DNA from: Mycolicibacterium aurum
GTDB taxonomy: Bacteria > Actinomycetota > Actinomycetes > Mycobacteriales > Mycobacteriaceae
NCBI GenBank assembly: GCA_900078775.1
Contig: LT549889.1
Coordinates: 2,790,001 to 2,854,000 of the forward strand
DNA: 64,000 nt
Direction of reading: 5' to 3'
Shown piece by piece: positions 8,530 to 17,694 of the stretch (within the stretch, counting starts at the first letter, position 1; the number at the start of each line of letters is the position of its first letter). The translations under genes were made by a program, and so were the position numbers. The notes under the pieces were generated by a model. That model saw nothing but the letters and a program-made list of their open reading frames with translations. It had not been told where the DNA came from and searched no databases.

Positions 8530-8536
8530 AATGGGA

Positions 8537-9934
8537 CTAGCAGCCCTTGAGCCGGACCGCGAGGTAGTCGGACACCTCCGAGAGGGCCACTCGCTCCTGG
8601 GTCATGGCGTCGCGCTCGCGGATGGTGACCGCATGGTCGTCCAGCGAGTCGAAGTCCAGGGTGACGCAGAACGGGGTACCGATCTCGTCCTGGCGCCGGT
8701 AGCGCCGCCCGATCGCGCCGGCGTCGTCGAATTCGACGTTCCAGTTCTGGCGCAGTTCGGCGGCCAGATCCTTGGCCTTGGGCGACAAGTCGGCATGCCG
8801 GGACAGCGGCAGCACGGCCGCCTTGACCGGGGCGAGCCGCGGGTCGAGCTTGAGCACGGTGCGCTTGTCCACCCCGCCCTTGGCGTTCGGCGCCTCGTCC
8901 TCGGTGTAGGCGTCGACCAGGAAGGCCATCAGCGAGCGGGTCAGGCCGGCCGCCGGCTCGATCACATACGGCACGTAGCGGGTGTCGTTGGCCTGGTCGT
9001 AGAACGACAGGTCGGCGCCGGAATGCTTTGCGTGCGTGGACAGGTCGAAGTTGGTCCGGTTGGCGATGCCCTCCAGCTCACCCCACGGGTTGCCGGCGAA
9101 ACCGAACTTGTACTCGATGTCGACGGTGCCGTCGGAGTAGTGCGACAGCTTCTCCTTGGGGTGGTCGTACAGGCGCAGGTTGTCCCGCTCGATGCCGAGG
9201 TCGACGTACCACTGCAGGCGGGTCTCGATCCAGTACTTGTGCCATTCCGGGGCGGTCGACGGTTCGACGAAGAACTCCATCTCCATCTGCTCGAACTCGC
9301 GGGTACGGAAGATGAAGTTGCCCGGGGTGATCTCATTGCGGAAGCTCTTGCCGATCTGGCCGATGCCGAACGGCGGCTTCTTACGCGCGGTGGTCACCAC
9401 GTTGGCGAAGTTGACGAAGATGCCCTGCGCGGTCTCCGGGCGCAGGTAGTGCAGGCCGTCCTCGGACTCGATGGGCCCGAGGTAGGTCTTGAGCATCATG
9501 TTGAAGTCGCGGGGCTCGGTCCACTGCCCCTTGGTGCCGCAGTCCGGGCAGACGATCTCGTCCATGGCCACCGAGTCCGGATCGATGACCGTGTCGCGCG
9601 TGCTCTTCTTCTCCGCGTACGCCTCCTGCATGTGGTCCTGGCGGTGGCGCCTGTGGCAGTTCAGGCATTCGACCAGCGGATCGTTGAAGACCTCGACGTG
9701 ACCGGAGGCCACCCACACCTGGCGCGGCAGGATGATCGCGCTGTCCAGACCCACCACATCGTCGCGGGAGGTCACCACGGAGCGCCACCACTGCTTCTTG
9801 ATGTTCTCCTTGAGCTCCACCCCGAGTGGGCCGTAGTCCCAGGCGGACTTGGTGCCGCCGTAGATCTCGCCCGATTGGAAGACCAGGCCACGGCGTTTCG
9901 CCAGGTTTGCAACGGTGTCGATGATGGATGCCAC
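8537..9934 (-). CDS. glyS: glycyl-tRNA synthetase (dimeric, class II)
   Basis: A 465-residue alpha2-type GlyRS (class II aaRS) that charges tRNA-Gly. Class II motifs are visible: motif 2 region [20 protein letters not shown] and motif 3 around [39 protein letters not shown] and [12 protein letters not shown] supply a possible zinc site. The C-terminal anticodon-binding domain carries [22 protein letters not shown]. Length equals the mycobacterial enzyme (about 463). Palindromic repeat copy C follows its stop. The divergent smtB-zur operon starts 98 bp upstream. Confidence 0.96.
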   Translation of the reverse strand: MASIIDTVANLAKRRGLVFQSGEIYGGTKSAWDYGPLGVELKENIKKQWWRSVVTSRDDVVGLDSAIILPRQVWVASGHVEVFNDPLVECLNCHRRHRQDHMQEAYAEKKSTRDTVIDPDSVAMDEIVCPDCGTKGQWTEPRDFNMMLKTYLGPIESEDGLHYLRPETAQGIFVNFANVVTTARKKPPFGIGQIGKSFRNEITPGNFIFRTREFEQMEMEFFVEPSTAPEWHKYWIETRLQWYVDLGIERDNLRLYDHPKEKLSHYSDGTVDIEYKFGFAGNPWGELEGIANRTNFDLSTHAKHSGADLSFYDQANDTRYVPYVIEPAAGLTRSLMAFLVDAYTEDEAPNAKGGVDKRTVLKLDPRLAPVKAAVLPLSRHADLSPKAKDLAAELRQNWNVEFDDAGAIGRRYRRQDEIGTPFCVTLDFDSLDDHAVTIRERDAMTQERVALSEVSDYLAVRLKGC

Positions 9935-9996
9935 GGGTCAACAGCGTAGCGATGAGACCACCGCCACCCCACCGCGGGGACCTGCCCGACAAGAGA

Positions 9997-10024
9997 TTGA
10001 CATGCGCGGACACGCATGTAATCT
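9997..10024 (+). promoter_or_regulatory. smtB-zur promoter with candidate SmtB operator
   Basis: TTGACA (9997-10002) and TAATCT (10019-10024) are spaced by 16 nt. Within the spacer CATGCG and CGCATG form an inverted repeat (10001-10018, 6-nt centre), a natural place for the SmtB-like repressor to block RNA polymerase. The -10 is only 8 nt from the ATG, so the mRNA should be leaderless or nearly so. Binding is inferred. Confidence 0.6.
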
Positions 10025-10032
10025 GACTCCTA

Positions 10033-10386
10033 ATGAAAACGATTTCCAGTACCGGCCACGAGCACGGACATGCCGGTGAGCCGTTCCCCGAACTGCCGTC
10101 GCGGGAACTCCTGGACACCACCGGGGATCTGCTGCGTGCGCTGGCCGCGCCGCTGCGCATCGCCATCGTGCTGCAGCTACGCGAGTCGCAGCGCTGCGTG
10201 CACGAGCTGGTCGACGCCCTCGACGTTCCCCAGCCGCTGGTCAGCCAGCATCTGCGGATCCTCAAGGCGGCCGGGGTGGTCGCCGGGGAGCGCAGCGGCC
10301 GCGAGGTGATGTACCGCCTGGTCGACCATCACCTGGCCGAGATCGTGATGGCCGCGGTGACCCACGCCTCGGAGGATCACGCGTGA
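10033..10386 (+). CDS. smtB: zinc-responsive ArsR/SmtB-family regulator (Rv2358-like)
   Basis: A 117-residue ArsR/SmtB repressor. The N-terminus HEHGHAGE is His-rich. The winged helix includes LLRALAAPLRIAIVLQL and the recognition helix PQPLVSQHLRILKAAG. The C-terminal helix DHHLAEIVMAAVTH supplies the alpha5 zinc ligands (D/H...H). In M. tuberculosis the orthologue is released from DNA by Zn and controls its operon with zur. No clear Shine-Dalgarno precedes the ATG, which agrees with a leaderless transcript. It overlaps zur by 4 nt (GTGA). Confidence 0.9.
   Translation: MKTISSTGHEHGHAGEPFPELPSRELLDTTGDLLRALAAPLRIAIVLQLRESQRCVHELVDALDVPQPLVSQHLRILKAAGVVAGERSGREVMYRLVDHHLAEIVMAAVTHASEDHA
10034..10048. 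promoter_or_regulatory. Zur-box-like 7-1-7 palindrome over the smtB start codon
   Basis: TGAAAACGATTTCCA matches the actinobacterial Zur consensus TGAAAATGATTTTCA at 13 of 15 positions and sits at codons 1-6 of smtB. If used, Zur would feed back on its own operon. Part of the sequence also encodes protein, so conservation alone is weak evidence. Confidence 0.4.
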
Positions 10387-10775
10387 CCCCCATCGTCCGG
10401 GCGACCCGGCAACGGGCGGCCATCTCGGCCCTGCTGGAGAACATCGCCGACTTCCGCTCCGCCCAGGAGTTGCACGACGAGCTGCGCAAGCGCGGTGAGG
10501 GCATCGGGCTGACCACCGTCTACCGCACCCTGCAGTCGATGGCCGCGGCCGGCCAGGTCGACACCCTGCGCACCGACACCGGCGAGTCGGTGTACCGGCT
10601 GTGCTCGCAGCACCATCACCACCACCTGGTGTGCCGGATCTGCGGCAGCACGGTCGAGGTCGACGGCGGGGCCGCCGAGGCGTGGGCCGACGAGACCGCC
10701 GCCACACACGGCTTCACCGACGTCTCGCACACCTTCGAGATCTTCGGGGTGTGCGGCGGCTGCAACGTCAACTGA
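10383..10775 (+). CDS. zur: zinc uptake regulator Zur (FurB)
   Basis: A 130-residue Fur-family repressor of zinc uptake and alternative ribosomal protein genes. The DNA-binding part is RATRQRAAISALLENIADFRSAQELHDELR...GIGLTTVYRTLQSMAAAG. The regulatory His cluster HHHHHLVC follows, and structural zinc sites are C-x2-C twice (CRICG near residue 86 and CGGCN at the C-terminus). GTG start is coupled to the smtB stop through GTGA. Its 3' end overlaps the convergent NUDIX gene by 8 bp. Confidence 0.94.
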   Translation: MTPIVRATRQRAAISALLENIADFRSAQELHDELRKRGEGIGLTTVYRTLQSMAAAGQVDTLRTDTGESVYRLCSQHHHHHLVCRICGSTVEVDGGAAEAWADETAATHGFTDVSHTFEIFGVCGGCNVN

Positions 10776-11163
10776 CGCGCGCGTACTCCAGCACCACATT
10801 CGTGGTCAGCGGGGCGAGCTCCAGTTCGCCCGGCGCGTGCGGGTCCACCCAGGCCATCTCGACGATCTCCGCGCCCAGCCGGGGCGGGCCGTCCAACTCG
10901 ACGGCGAACAGGTCCGCGGCCACCCGGTGGCCGGGCTCGTTGGCCGCGGCCGCGTCGTGGTGCCCGAGCGCGGTGATGGCGGTGATCTCGGCGCCGAGTT
11001 CCTCCCGGACCTCGCGGCGCAGCGCGTCCACGGGGCTCTCCCCCGCCTCGAACTTCCCGCCGGGCTGCATGAACGCCGTGGTGCCGCGCTTGCGGACCAC
11101 CAGCACGTGGTTGCGCTCGTCGCGGACGACGGCCGCGACGATGCGGATGACGGGCGCGTTCAC
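10768..11163 (-). CDS. NUDIX hydrolase
   Basis: A 131-residue NUDIX pyrophosphohydrolase. The box G-x5-E-x7-REVREELGA is complete (GKFEAGE...LRREVREELGAE, about residues 36-58), so it should be catalytically competent on a nucleoside diphosphate-X substrate with Mg2+. It resembles MutT/8-oxo-dGTPase-sized members, but substrate cannot be read from sequence. It starts in an ATGA overlap with the upstream gene at 11160, making it the last gene of the recO-uppS operon. Confidence 0.9.
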   Translation of the reverse strand: MNAPVIRIVAAVVRDERNHVLVVRKRGTTAFMQPGGKFEAGESPVDALRREVREELGAEITAITALGHHDAAAANEPGHRVAADLFAVELDGPPRLGAEIVEMAWVDPHAPGELELAPLTTNVVLEYARVS

Positions 11164-11564
11164 GAAACGAGAGTGCGCCGCACGTCGGCGCCGGTGGCCA
11201 GCACCATCATGATCAGGGTGCCCAGCGCCTCGTCGGTCAGCCCGGACCCGGGAAAGTTGTAGCGCAGCAGCACATCCGCGGATGCCGGCCCCGCCCCATC
11301 CATCGGGCCCTTCTCGACCAGCGACACGGTACCCAGCAGGGTGCCCCGGGTGTGCTCGGCGACGCCGGCGCGCAGCGCATCGTCCAGCGGCAGATCCCAG
11401 GCCAGGATCTGGTTCAGCGACACCATGTCCAGGCCCTCGGCGACGCTGACCACCCGCAGCGAGGCGAAGGTGCCGTCGTGGTTGACGGTGAGTGCACCGT
11501 CTTCCTCCCGGGTGGCCGACAGCAGCGCTTCGGCGACCGCGCCCAACCGTTCCTGGAGGGACAC
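11160..11564 (-). CDS. conserved hypothetical protein, YbjN/T3SS-chaperone-like (Rv2360c-like)
   Basis: A 134-residue alpha/beta protein of the actinobacterial family at this locus, without a known function. The GTG at 11564 is chosen because it lies one base after the uppS stop (TGACGTG), and longer starts would run into uppS. Features include an N-terminal helix QERLGAVAEALLSA, the segment LNQILAWDLPLDDALR and a C-terminal LGTLIMMVLATGADVRRTL helix. Relatives resemble YbjN/type III chaperone-like folds. It is tightly coupled to uppS and to the NUDIX gene. Confidence 0.65.
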   Translation of the reverse strand: MSLQERLGAVAEALLSATREEDGALTVNHDGTFASLRVVSVAEGLDMVSLNQILAWDLPLDDALRAGVAEHTRGTLLGTVSLVEKGPMDGAGPASADVLLRYNFPGSGLTDEALGTLIMMVLATGADVRRTLVS

Positions 11565-11565
11565 G

Positions 11566-12450
11566 TCAGGCCCGCCCGAACCGGCGGTTGCGGTTGACGT
11601 ACTCCTCGCAGGCCGCCCACAGGTCACGCCGGTCGTAGTCCGGCCACAGCTTGTCCTGGAAGACGTACTCGGCGTAGGCGGCCTGCCAGATCAGGAAGTT
11701 ACTGGCCCGCTGCTCCCCCGAGGTCCGGATGAACAGGTCGACGTCCGGGATGTCCTTGCGGTGCAGGTGCTTGGCGAACGACGCCTCGCTGATCCGGGAC
11801 GGGTTGATCTTGCCGTCCGCGGCCTCCTGGGCGAGCGCCTTGGCGGCCTCGACGATCTCGGTGCGTCCGCCGTAGTTCACGCAGTAGTTGACGGTGATGA
11901 CGTCGTTGCCGACGGTCATCTGCTCGGCGATGTCGAATTCCTTGATGACGCTGCTCCACATCCGCGGGCGTGACCCCACCCAGCGCATGTTGACGCCCAT
12001 CGCGTCCAGGTTCTCCCGGCGTCGGCGCACCACCTCGCGGTTGAAGCCCATCAGGAAGCGCACCTCCTCGGTGCTGCGCTTCCAGTTCTCGGTGGAGAAC
12101 GCGTACACGCTGAGGTGCTTGATACCCAGTTCGATGGCACCGCACGTGATGTCGATCAGCACGGCCTCACCCATCTTGTGGCCCTCGGTGCGGCCGAGCC
12201 CGCGCTGGGTGGCCCACCGGCCGTTACCGTCCATCACCACCGCGACGTGGTTGGGCACCTGGTCGGCCGGGATCTTCGGGGGCACCGCCTTGGACGGATG
12301 CTGTGGCGGGCGGGAGAACCTGCCGTTGGTGTGAGGCGGCAATTCGGGGAAGACCACCGGCCACGTCGAGACGTCCGGAAAGACCGGGTAGTCCTCAGGC
12401 GCCGGAGGCAGCTGTGGGTACGTATCCTTCTTGCCCCGCTTGGTTGCCAT
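11566..12450 (-). CDS. uppS: (2Z,6E)-decaprenyl diphosphate synthase, cis-prenyltransferase
   Basis: A 294-residue cis-prenyltransferase that in mycobacteria makes the C50 decaprenyl diphosphate carrier for peptidoglycan and arabinogalactan. The active site [10 protein letters not shown] (Asp for Mg2+) is present, with [19 protein letters not shown] and the C-terminal RTSGEQR...[14 protein letters not shown] region. I use the ATG at 12450 (MATKRGKKD), since the longer frame lacks similarity and this matches the 296-residue M. tuberculosis protein. It has a mycobacterial N-terminal extension before the catalytic core. It overlaps recO by 56 bp. Confidence 0.95.
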   Translation of the reverse strand: MATKRGKKDTYPQLPPAPEDYPVFPDVSTWPVVFPELPPHTNGRFSRPPQHPSKAVPPKIPADQVPNHVAVVMDGNGRWATQRGLGRTEGHKMGEAVLIDITCGAIELGIKHLSVYAFSTENWKRSTEEVRFLMGFNREVVRRRRENLDAMGVNMRWVGSRPRMWSSVIKEFDIAEQMTVGNDVITVNYCVNYGGRTEIVEAAKALAQEAADGKINPSRISEASFAKHLHRKDIPDVDLFIRTSGEQRASNFLIWQAAYAEYVFQDKLWPDYDRRDLWAACEEYVNRNRRFGRA

Positions 12451-13240
12451 GGGCAATATCCTGCACGACCCCTCCGGGACCGCGCTCAACGGCCGCGCTA
12501 TCAATCCGGTACGGACGTTCGACCAGCGGCAATGTCCGCAACTGCCGTTCCAGGTGCCACTGCAGGTGCGCGGCCACCAACCCGCTGGCCTGGCTGCGGT
12601 GCGAGGAGGTGGACGCCTCGGCGTACTCCCAGTCCCCGTCGTTCAGGGCGCTCATCAGCGCCAGCACCTGCTGCGGCGGGGTCACCGATCCGGACGGCCG
12701 GCAGTGCACGCACACGCTGCCACCGGCGGCGACGTGGAAGGCCCGGTGCGGGCCGGGGGCGGCACAGCGGGCGCATTCGGTCAGTGCCGGCGCCCAGCCC
12801 GCGATGCCCATCGCGCGCAGTAGATAGGAGTCCAGGACCAGTTCGCGTGCCCGCCGGCCCGCGGCCACCGCGCGCAGGGCGGCCACCGTGAGGCTGTGCA
12901 GTTCGGGCACCGGGGCACGCTCCTCGCCGGCGACCCGCTCGGCGGTCTCCAGCACCGCGCAGGCGCTGGTGTAGCGGCCGTAGTCGCAGACGATGTCCGC
13001 GGCGAACGCGTCGATGGACTGCACCTGGGTGACGATGTCCAGATTGCGGCCGGGATGCAGCTGAACGTCGATGTGGGCGAACGGCTCCAGCCGGGCCCCG
13101 AACTTGCTGCGGGTGCGGCGCACGCCCTTGGCCACGGCGCGGACGACACCGTTCTCGCGGGTGAGCAGAGTCACGATCCGGTCGGCCTCGCCGAGCTTGT
13201 GCTGGCGCAGCACGACAGCTCGATCCCGGTACAACCGCAT
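12395..13240 (-). CDS. recO: DNA repair protein RecO
   Basis: A 281-residue RecO that helps load RecA on SSB-coated single strands. It starts [20 protein letters not shown], the OB-fold beginning common to actinobacterial RecO. A four-cysteine zinc motif (CARCAAPG...CVHC, about residues 158-182) lies in the helical domain. The C-terminal [18 protein letters not shown] is conserved; the last 25 residues lie in the overlap with uppS. The divergent amidase gene starts 66 bp away. Confidence 0.92.
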   Translation of the reverse strand: MRLYRDRAVVLRQHKLGEADRIVTLLTRENGVVRAVAKGVRRTRSKFGARLEPFAHIDVQLHPGRNLDIVTQVQSIDAFAADIVCDYGRYTSACAVLETAERVAGEERAPVPELHSLTVAALRAVAAGRRARELVLDSYLLRAMGIAGWAPALTECARCAAPGPHRAFHVAAGGSVCVHCRPSGSVTPPQQVLALMSALNDGDWEYAEASTSSHRSQASGLVAAHLQWHLERQLRTLPLVERPYRIDSAAVERGPGGVVQDIAHGNQAGQEGYVPTAASGA

Positions 13241-13306
13241 CGGTCCAGTGTCGCACCGGCGACCGACATCAGACGATTCGCAACGCCGGATATCCTCGAC
13301 CCCAAG

Positions 13307-14734
13307 ATGGCTGCCAAAGCAAAATTCCCCACCCTGACCCAGTTGCAGTACCGGCTCAGAAGCGGCGCCACGACGTCCGACGAACTGGTACGCCGGTCCC
13401 TGAAGGCCATCGAGGCCAGCCAGCCCACCCTGAACGCCTTCCGGGTGGTGCTCACCGAGCAGGCGCTCGCCGACGCCGCCGAAGCCGACGCTAAACGCAC
13501 TGCCGGACAACACCTTCCGCTGCTGGGCATCCCGATAGCGGTCAAGGACGACGTGGACGTGGCCGGGGTGCCCACCCGCTTCGGCACCGACGCCGAGCTG
13601 CCCGCCGCGACCGCCGACGCCGAGGTGGTACGCCGGCTGCGGGCCGCGGGCGCGGTGATCGTCGGCAAGACCAACACCTGCGAGCTGGGCCAGTGGCCGT
13701 TCACCAGCGGGCCCGGCTTCGGGCACACCAGAAACCCGTGGTCACGCGAGCACAGTCCGGGCGGTTCCTCCGGCGGCAGTGCCGCCGCGGTGGCGGCCGG
13801 CCTGGTGACCGCGGCGATCGGATCCGACGGTGCGGGAAGCGTCCGCATCCCGGCCGCCTGGACCCATCTGGTGGGCATCAAGCCGCAGCGCGGACGCCTC
13901 TCGACCTGGCCGCTGCCCGAGGCCTTCAACGGCATCACCGTCAACGGCGTGCTGGCCCGAACCGTCACCGACGCGGCCATCGTGCTGGACGCCGCCTCCG
14001 GCAACACCGACGGTGACCTGCACAAGCCGGAGCCGGTGCGGGTGTCCGAGCACGTCGGTCGCGCGCCCGGCCCGCTGCGGGTCGCGGTGTCCACCGCCTT
14101 CCCGTTCAACCTCTTCCGCTCCACGCTGCACCCGGAGATCGCCGCGGCACTGCAGCGGGTGGCCGGTCAGCTCGAACAACTCGGCCACACCGTCACCGAG
14201 GCCGACCCGGACTACGGCCTGCGGATGTCCTGGAACTTCCTGGCCCGCTCCACCGCGGGCCTGGTGGACTGGCAGCACCGACTGGGGCCCGAGGTACCGC
14301 TGGACAGGCGCACCAGGAGCAATATCCGCACCGGTTGGCTACTGTCCCAGCACGCCCTGCGCAAGGCCCGCGCGGCCGAGGCGCAGGCCCAGCGCCGGAT
14401 CGGCTGGATCTTCAACATCGCCGACGTGGTGCTGGCCCCCACCACCGCGCTGCCGCCGCCCCGGGTTGACGAGTACGACGACCGCGGCTCGCTGGCCACC
14501 GACCGGGCCATGATCCGGGCCTGCCCGGTGACCTGGCCGTGGAACCTGCTGGGCTGGCCGTCGATCAACATCCCGGCCGGCTTCACCTCCGACGGCCTGC
14601 CGATCGGGGTGCAGCTGATGGGCCCGGCCGACAGCGAACCGATGCTCGTCTCACTGGCCGCCGCGCTGGAGGCGGTCAACGGCTGGGGGGTCAAGCAGCC
14701 GGATCCCTGGTGGGACGCCGACGCCCTGACGTAA
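13307..14734 (+). CDS. amidase signature family protein (AmiA2-like)
   Basis: A 475-residue amidase with the full catalytic triad. Lys is in IPIAVKDDVDVAGV. The cis-Ser and nucleophile Ser lie in the signature SPGGSSGGSAAAVAAG...IGSDGAGSVRIPAA. It hydrolyses an amide of unknown identity. Sequence and position next to recO match Rv2363 (AmiA2). The ATG at 13307 is used; TATCCT at 13291-13296 would serve a near-leaderless transcript. A CAP-domain gene begins 11 nt after the stop. Confidence 0.92.
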   Translation: MAAKAKFPTLTQLQYRLRSGATTSDELVRRSLKAIEASQPTLNAFRVVLTEQALADAAEADAKRTAGQHLPLLGIPIAVKDDVDVAGVPTRFGTDAELPAATADAEVVRRLRAAGAVIVGKTNTCELGQWPFTSGPGFGHTRNPWSREHSPGGSSGGSAAAVAAGLVTAAIGSDGAGSVRIPAAWTHLVGIKPQRGRLSTWPLPEAFNGITVNGVLARTVTDAAIVLDAASGNTDGDLHKPEPVRVSEHVGRAPGPLRVAVSTAFPFNLFRSTLHPEIAAALQRVAGQLEQLGHTVTEADPDYGLRMSWNFLARSTAGLVDWQHRLGPEVPLDRRTRSNIRTGWLLSQHALRKARAAEAQAQRRIGWIFNIADVVLAPTTALPPPRVDEYDDRGSLATDRAMIRACPVTWPWNLLGWPSINIPAGFTSDGLPIGVQLMGPADSEPMLVSLAAALEAVNGWGVKQPDPWWDADALT

Positions 14735-14745
14735 GGTCACCGGCT

Positions 14746-15294
14746 ATGAACAACGTCCACCGTTGCGTCACGGCCCTTCCTGTCGTCGCCCTGGCCGCCG
14801 GAGCGGTACTCACCGCGCCCACCGCCAATGCCGACAACCGCCGGCTCAACAACAGCGTGGTCGCCAACGTGTACACGATGCAGCAGAAGGCCGGCTGCGA
14901 CACCGACATCAGGGTGAACCCGAAGCTCCGGCTGGCCGCGCAGTGGCACACCAACGATGTGCTGCACAACCGGGCGCTCAACGGGGACATCGGTTCGGAC
15001 GGGACCACGGTCGCCGACCGGGCCCGCAACGCCGGCTACGCCGGCGGGGTCGCCGAGACGGTCGCGATCAACCCGGCGTTGGCGATCAGCGGCATCGAGC
15101 TGATCAACCAGTGGTTCCACCGGCCCGACTACCACGCGATCATGTCCGACTGCTCCAACGTGGACATCGGCGTGTGGTCGGAGAGTGTGCTGGACCGCAC
15201 CGTGGTGGTCGCGGTGTACGGCAAGGGCGACGGCGAACCCCCGGTCCCGTCCGATATCCGTGACTTCGGCCAGGTTCCGGGCTGGACACCGTAG
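14746..15294 (+). CDS. secreted CAP (SCP/PR-1-like) domain protein
   Basis: A 182-residue secreted protein. Residues 1-29 form a signal peptide (VVALAAGAVLTAPTANA). The CAP fold shows VVANVYTMQQKAGC, LRLAAQWHTNDVLHNR, VAETVAIN (E of the CAP cavity) and QWFHRPDYHAIMSDC with two His. Two cysteines can pair. Bacterial CAP proteins act outside the cell, and the substrate is unknown. It follows the amidase gene by 11 nt and is probably cotranscribed. A 20-bp palindrome 9 nt after its stop may terminate the operon. Confidence 0.82.
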   Translation: MNNVHRCVTALPVVALAAGAVLTAPTANADNRRLNNSVVANVYTMQQKAGCDTDIRVNPKLRLAAQWHTNDVLHNRALNGDIGSDGTTVADRARNAGYAGGVAETVAINPALAISGIELINQWFHRPDYHAIMSDCSNVDIGVWSESVLDRTVVVAVYGKGDGEPPVPSDIRDFGQVPGWTP

Positions 15295-15303
15295 GCCCGT
15301 AAA

Positions 15304-15323
15304 GCGAGTAGCCGGCTACTCGC
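15304..15323. repeat. perfect 20-bp palindrome, terminator or operator
   Basis: GCGAGTAGCCGGCTACTCGC is identical on both strands. It starts 9 nt after the CAP gene stop and 61 nt before the next start. As RNA it would fold with a minimal loop; as DNA it is a plausible dimer site. A partial echo (CACTCGCACC) follows. Confidence 0.55.
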
Positions 15324-15383
15324 ACCCGACCACTCGCACCGCTCCACGATCGATGAGGCCAATCGGCACGATCGGGGAGCAGC

Positions 15384-17688
15384 ATGAGTGCGCACCAGAG
15401 TTCCAGATTCATCGGCAGGGTGGGCTCGCTGGCCGTGGCGCTCGGCGTCGGCGTCGGATTCGCCACCGGCATCCCCGGCCCGGCCTGGGCCGACGAACCC
15501 GGTGGCGGGTCGTCGGCCGGCTCGTCTCCGGGATCGTCGTCTGACTCGTCAGGGTCGGCGGGGTCCTCGTCGGCGGACACCGGCGGTGGGTCCACCGGCT
15601 CCTCGGGCGGTGCCGAGGGCCCCGGCCCGGGAGACGCCCCCAGCGCCGGGGACAACCCCGGAGACGACCCCGGCGACACCGACACCGGCGGCGACCTCGG
15701 CGGTGACGGGCTCGGCGGCGGAGTCGACCTCGGAGGTGATGACCTCGGGGATGGCGACGCGGCCGGAGACGGCGGGCAGGTCGATGACACGGTGGATGAC
15801 ACCGGCGACGTCGCCGAACCCGCCGCTCCCGAACCGGCCCCGCCGGCCGGCGATTTCCGCGACGCCGGTGATACCGGTGCCGGCCGCCACCCCGGATGCC
15901 GGGGCGCGGTTGTTCGTCAGCCCGCAGACATCCACCCCGCCGCCGGTCGAGGAGACCGCGCCCGACCTCGCGGCCGCGGCACGGCCGACACCGGTGCCAC
16001 CCGAGGACCTGATCCCGGCGATCCTGGAGATCCCGAAGGCGGCCATCGACGCCGCAGCGGCGTTTGTCGCCGTACTGCTGTGGCCGATCCTGGGCCCGGG
16101 CCCCGGGACACCGACCCCACCGGTCACCCTGTTCGCCGTGCTGGATTGGCTGCGCCGCGAGGTGAATCGCGCCTTCTTCAACACCGCCCCCAAGGCCGTG
16201 GCCGACGAGTTCACCACCGGCCAGGACCTCGACACCACCGGCAACGTGCTGACCAATGACACCGACGTCGACGGTGACCGGCTCACCGCGAAGCTCGTCA
16301 CCGGACCCGCGCACGGCGACGTGGTCCTCAATGCCGACGGATCGTTCAGCTATACCCCGGATACCGACTTCCACGGCACCGACTCGTTCAGCTATACCGT
16401 CAGCGACGGGACCAGTTCGCCGCATCTGCACGGTCTGCTCGGACTGTTCGGGCAGGGCCACACCGACGGTGCGCCGGCCACCGTGCGGATCGCCGTGCTG
16501 CCGGGGCAACTTCCGTACGCCGGCTACGACAGTCTGTCCACGAAGCCCGACGAGCCGCTGACCATCGACCCGGATACCCTGTTGGCCAACGATTTCGACG
16601 CCCTCGGACGGCCGTTGCAGGTCCAGCACAAGGACCCCGAGTACGGCACGCTGCAGGTCGACGATGAGGGCAATCTGGTCTACACACCGGAAGAGGACTT
16701 CGTCGGTGAGGACACCTTCGAGTACTCGGCGACCAACTCCGCCGGCGACGTCAGCGATCCGGCGGTCGTGACCATCTTCGTCGGTGTGAAGGCGAACACC
16801 GCACCGACCGGGACGCCGGATGCCGTGACGACCTATGTGGACACCCCGCTGGTGATCCTTCCCGGCGATCTGGCCGGAAACGACGCCGACGCCGAGGACG
16901 ACGAACTCGCCCCGTACCTGGTATCGAAACCGCTGTACGGCGAGATCGAGTCCGTCGGCGGCACATTCATCTACACGCCCAGCCCCGGCTTCACCGGCAC
17001 CGAACAGTTCTATTACAGCACCTTCGACGGCTACACCGACAGCCTTCCGGTCCTGGTGACCATCGAGGTGGCCGGCGAGCGCCCGACCGACAACCAGTGG
17101 CCCGTCCCCGGATACGACAGCCTCGGAACCGAGATCGACACGACGCTGACGATCGACCTGAACACCCTGCGGCTCAATGATTTCGATACCGAAGCTGATC
17201 CGACGACCATCATCGTGACGCAGCCGCCGGTCAACGGTTCGCTCAGCACAGACTCGAACGGCAATCTCGTGTACACCCCGGATACCGGTTTCGTCGGAAC
17301 CGACGCCTTCTACTATTCGGCCGCGGACGCTGATCGAGCGGGCCCGCCCGCGCGAGTCACCATCGCCGTCGGTGTCGACGCCAACGCGTCACCGGTGGCC
17401 AAGCCGGATACGTTGCAGGCCTTGGCGAACACCGCCCTGACGTTCACCGACCTGGACCTGGTCGGCAACGACGAAGACAGCGACAACGACACACCCGAGC
17501 TCGAAGCCTTCCCGGTGTCCGGACCGTCCCACGGCAGCCTGGAGTGGCTCGACGACGAGCTGATCTTCGTCTACACGCCCAACCCGAGTCATGTCGGGAC
17601 GGACTCGTTCTACTACACCGCCTTCGACGGTACCTCGGACAGCGTGCCGACTCTGGTCACCATTCAGATTGCCGCCTCCGCGCTGTGA
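15384..17688 (+). pseudogene. large secreted protein with five Ig/cadherin-like repeats, reading frame broken by one base
   Basis: The ATG at 15384 opens a frame with a Sec signal peptide (VGSLAVALGVGVGFATG...AWA) and a Gly/Asp/Ser-rich low-complexity region. The frame changes by +1 near 15849-15850; removing one G there gives a smooth continuation into a Pro-rich segment. A hydrophobic stretch (AAAAFVAVLLWPILG) follows, then five repeats of about 95 residues: 16195-16500, 16516-16790, 16800-17075, 17100-17380 and 17395-17685. Each has NDxDxDxD-like and GxFxYTPxxxFxGTDxFxY signatures of Big_9/cadherin-like tandem repeats, with acidic loops fit for Ca2+. It is probably a surface adhesin-like or wall protein. 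The stretch upstream in the repeat frame has no signal peptide and looks like a shadow. Confidence 0.7.
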
Positions 17689-17694
17689 CGGCGC

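Noticed and set aside
15388..15850. Upstream extension of the repeat-protein frame from 15388 as the true N-terminus
   Set aside because: It is Arg/Pro-rich with no signal peptide and mirrors the Gly/Asp-rich secretory N-terminus in the next frame, so it is a shadow of the real start at 15384.
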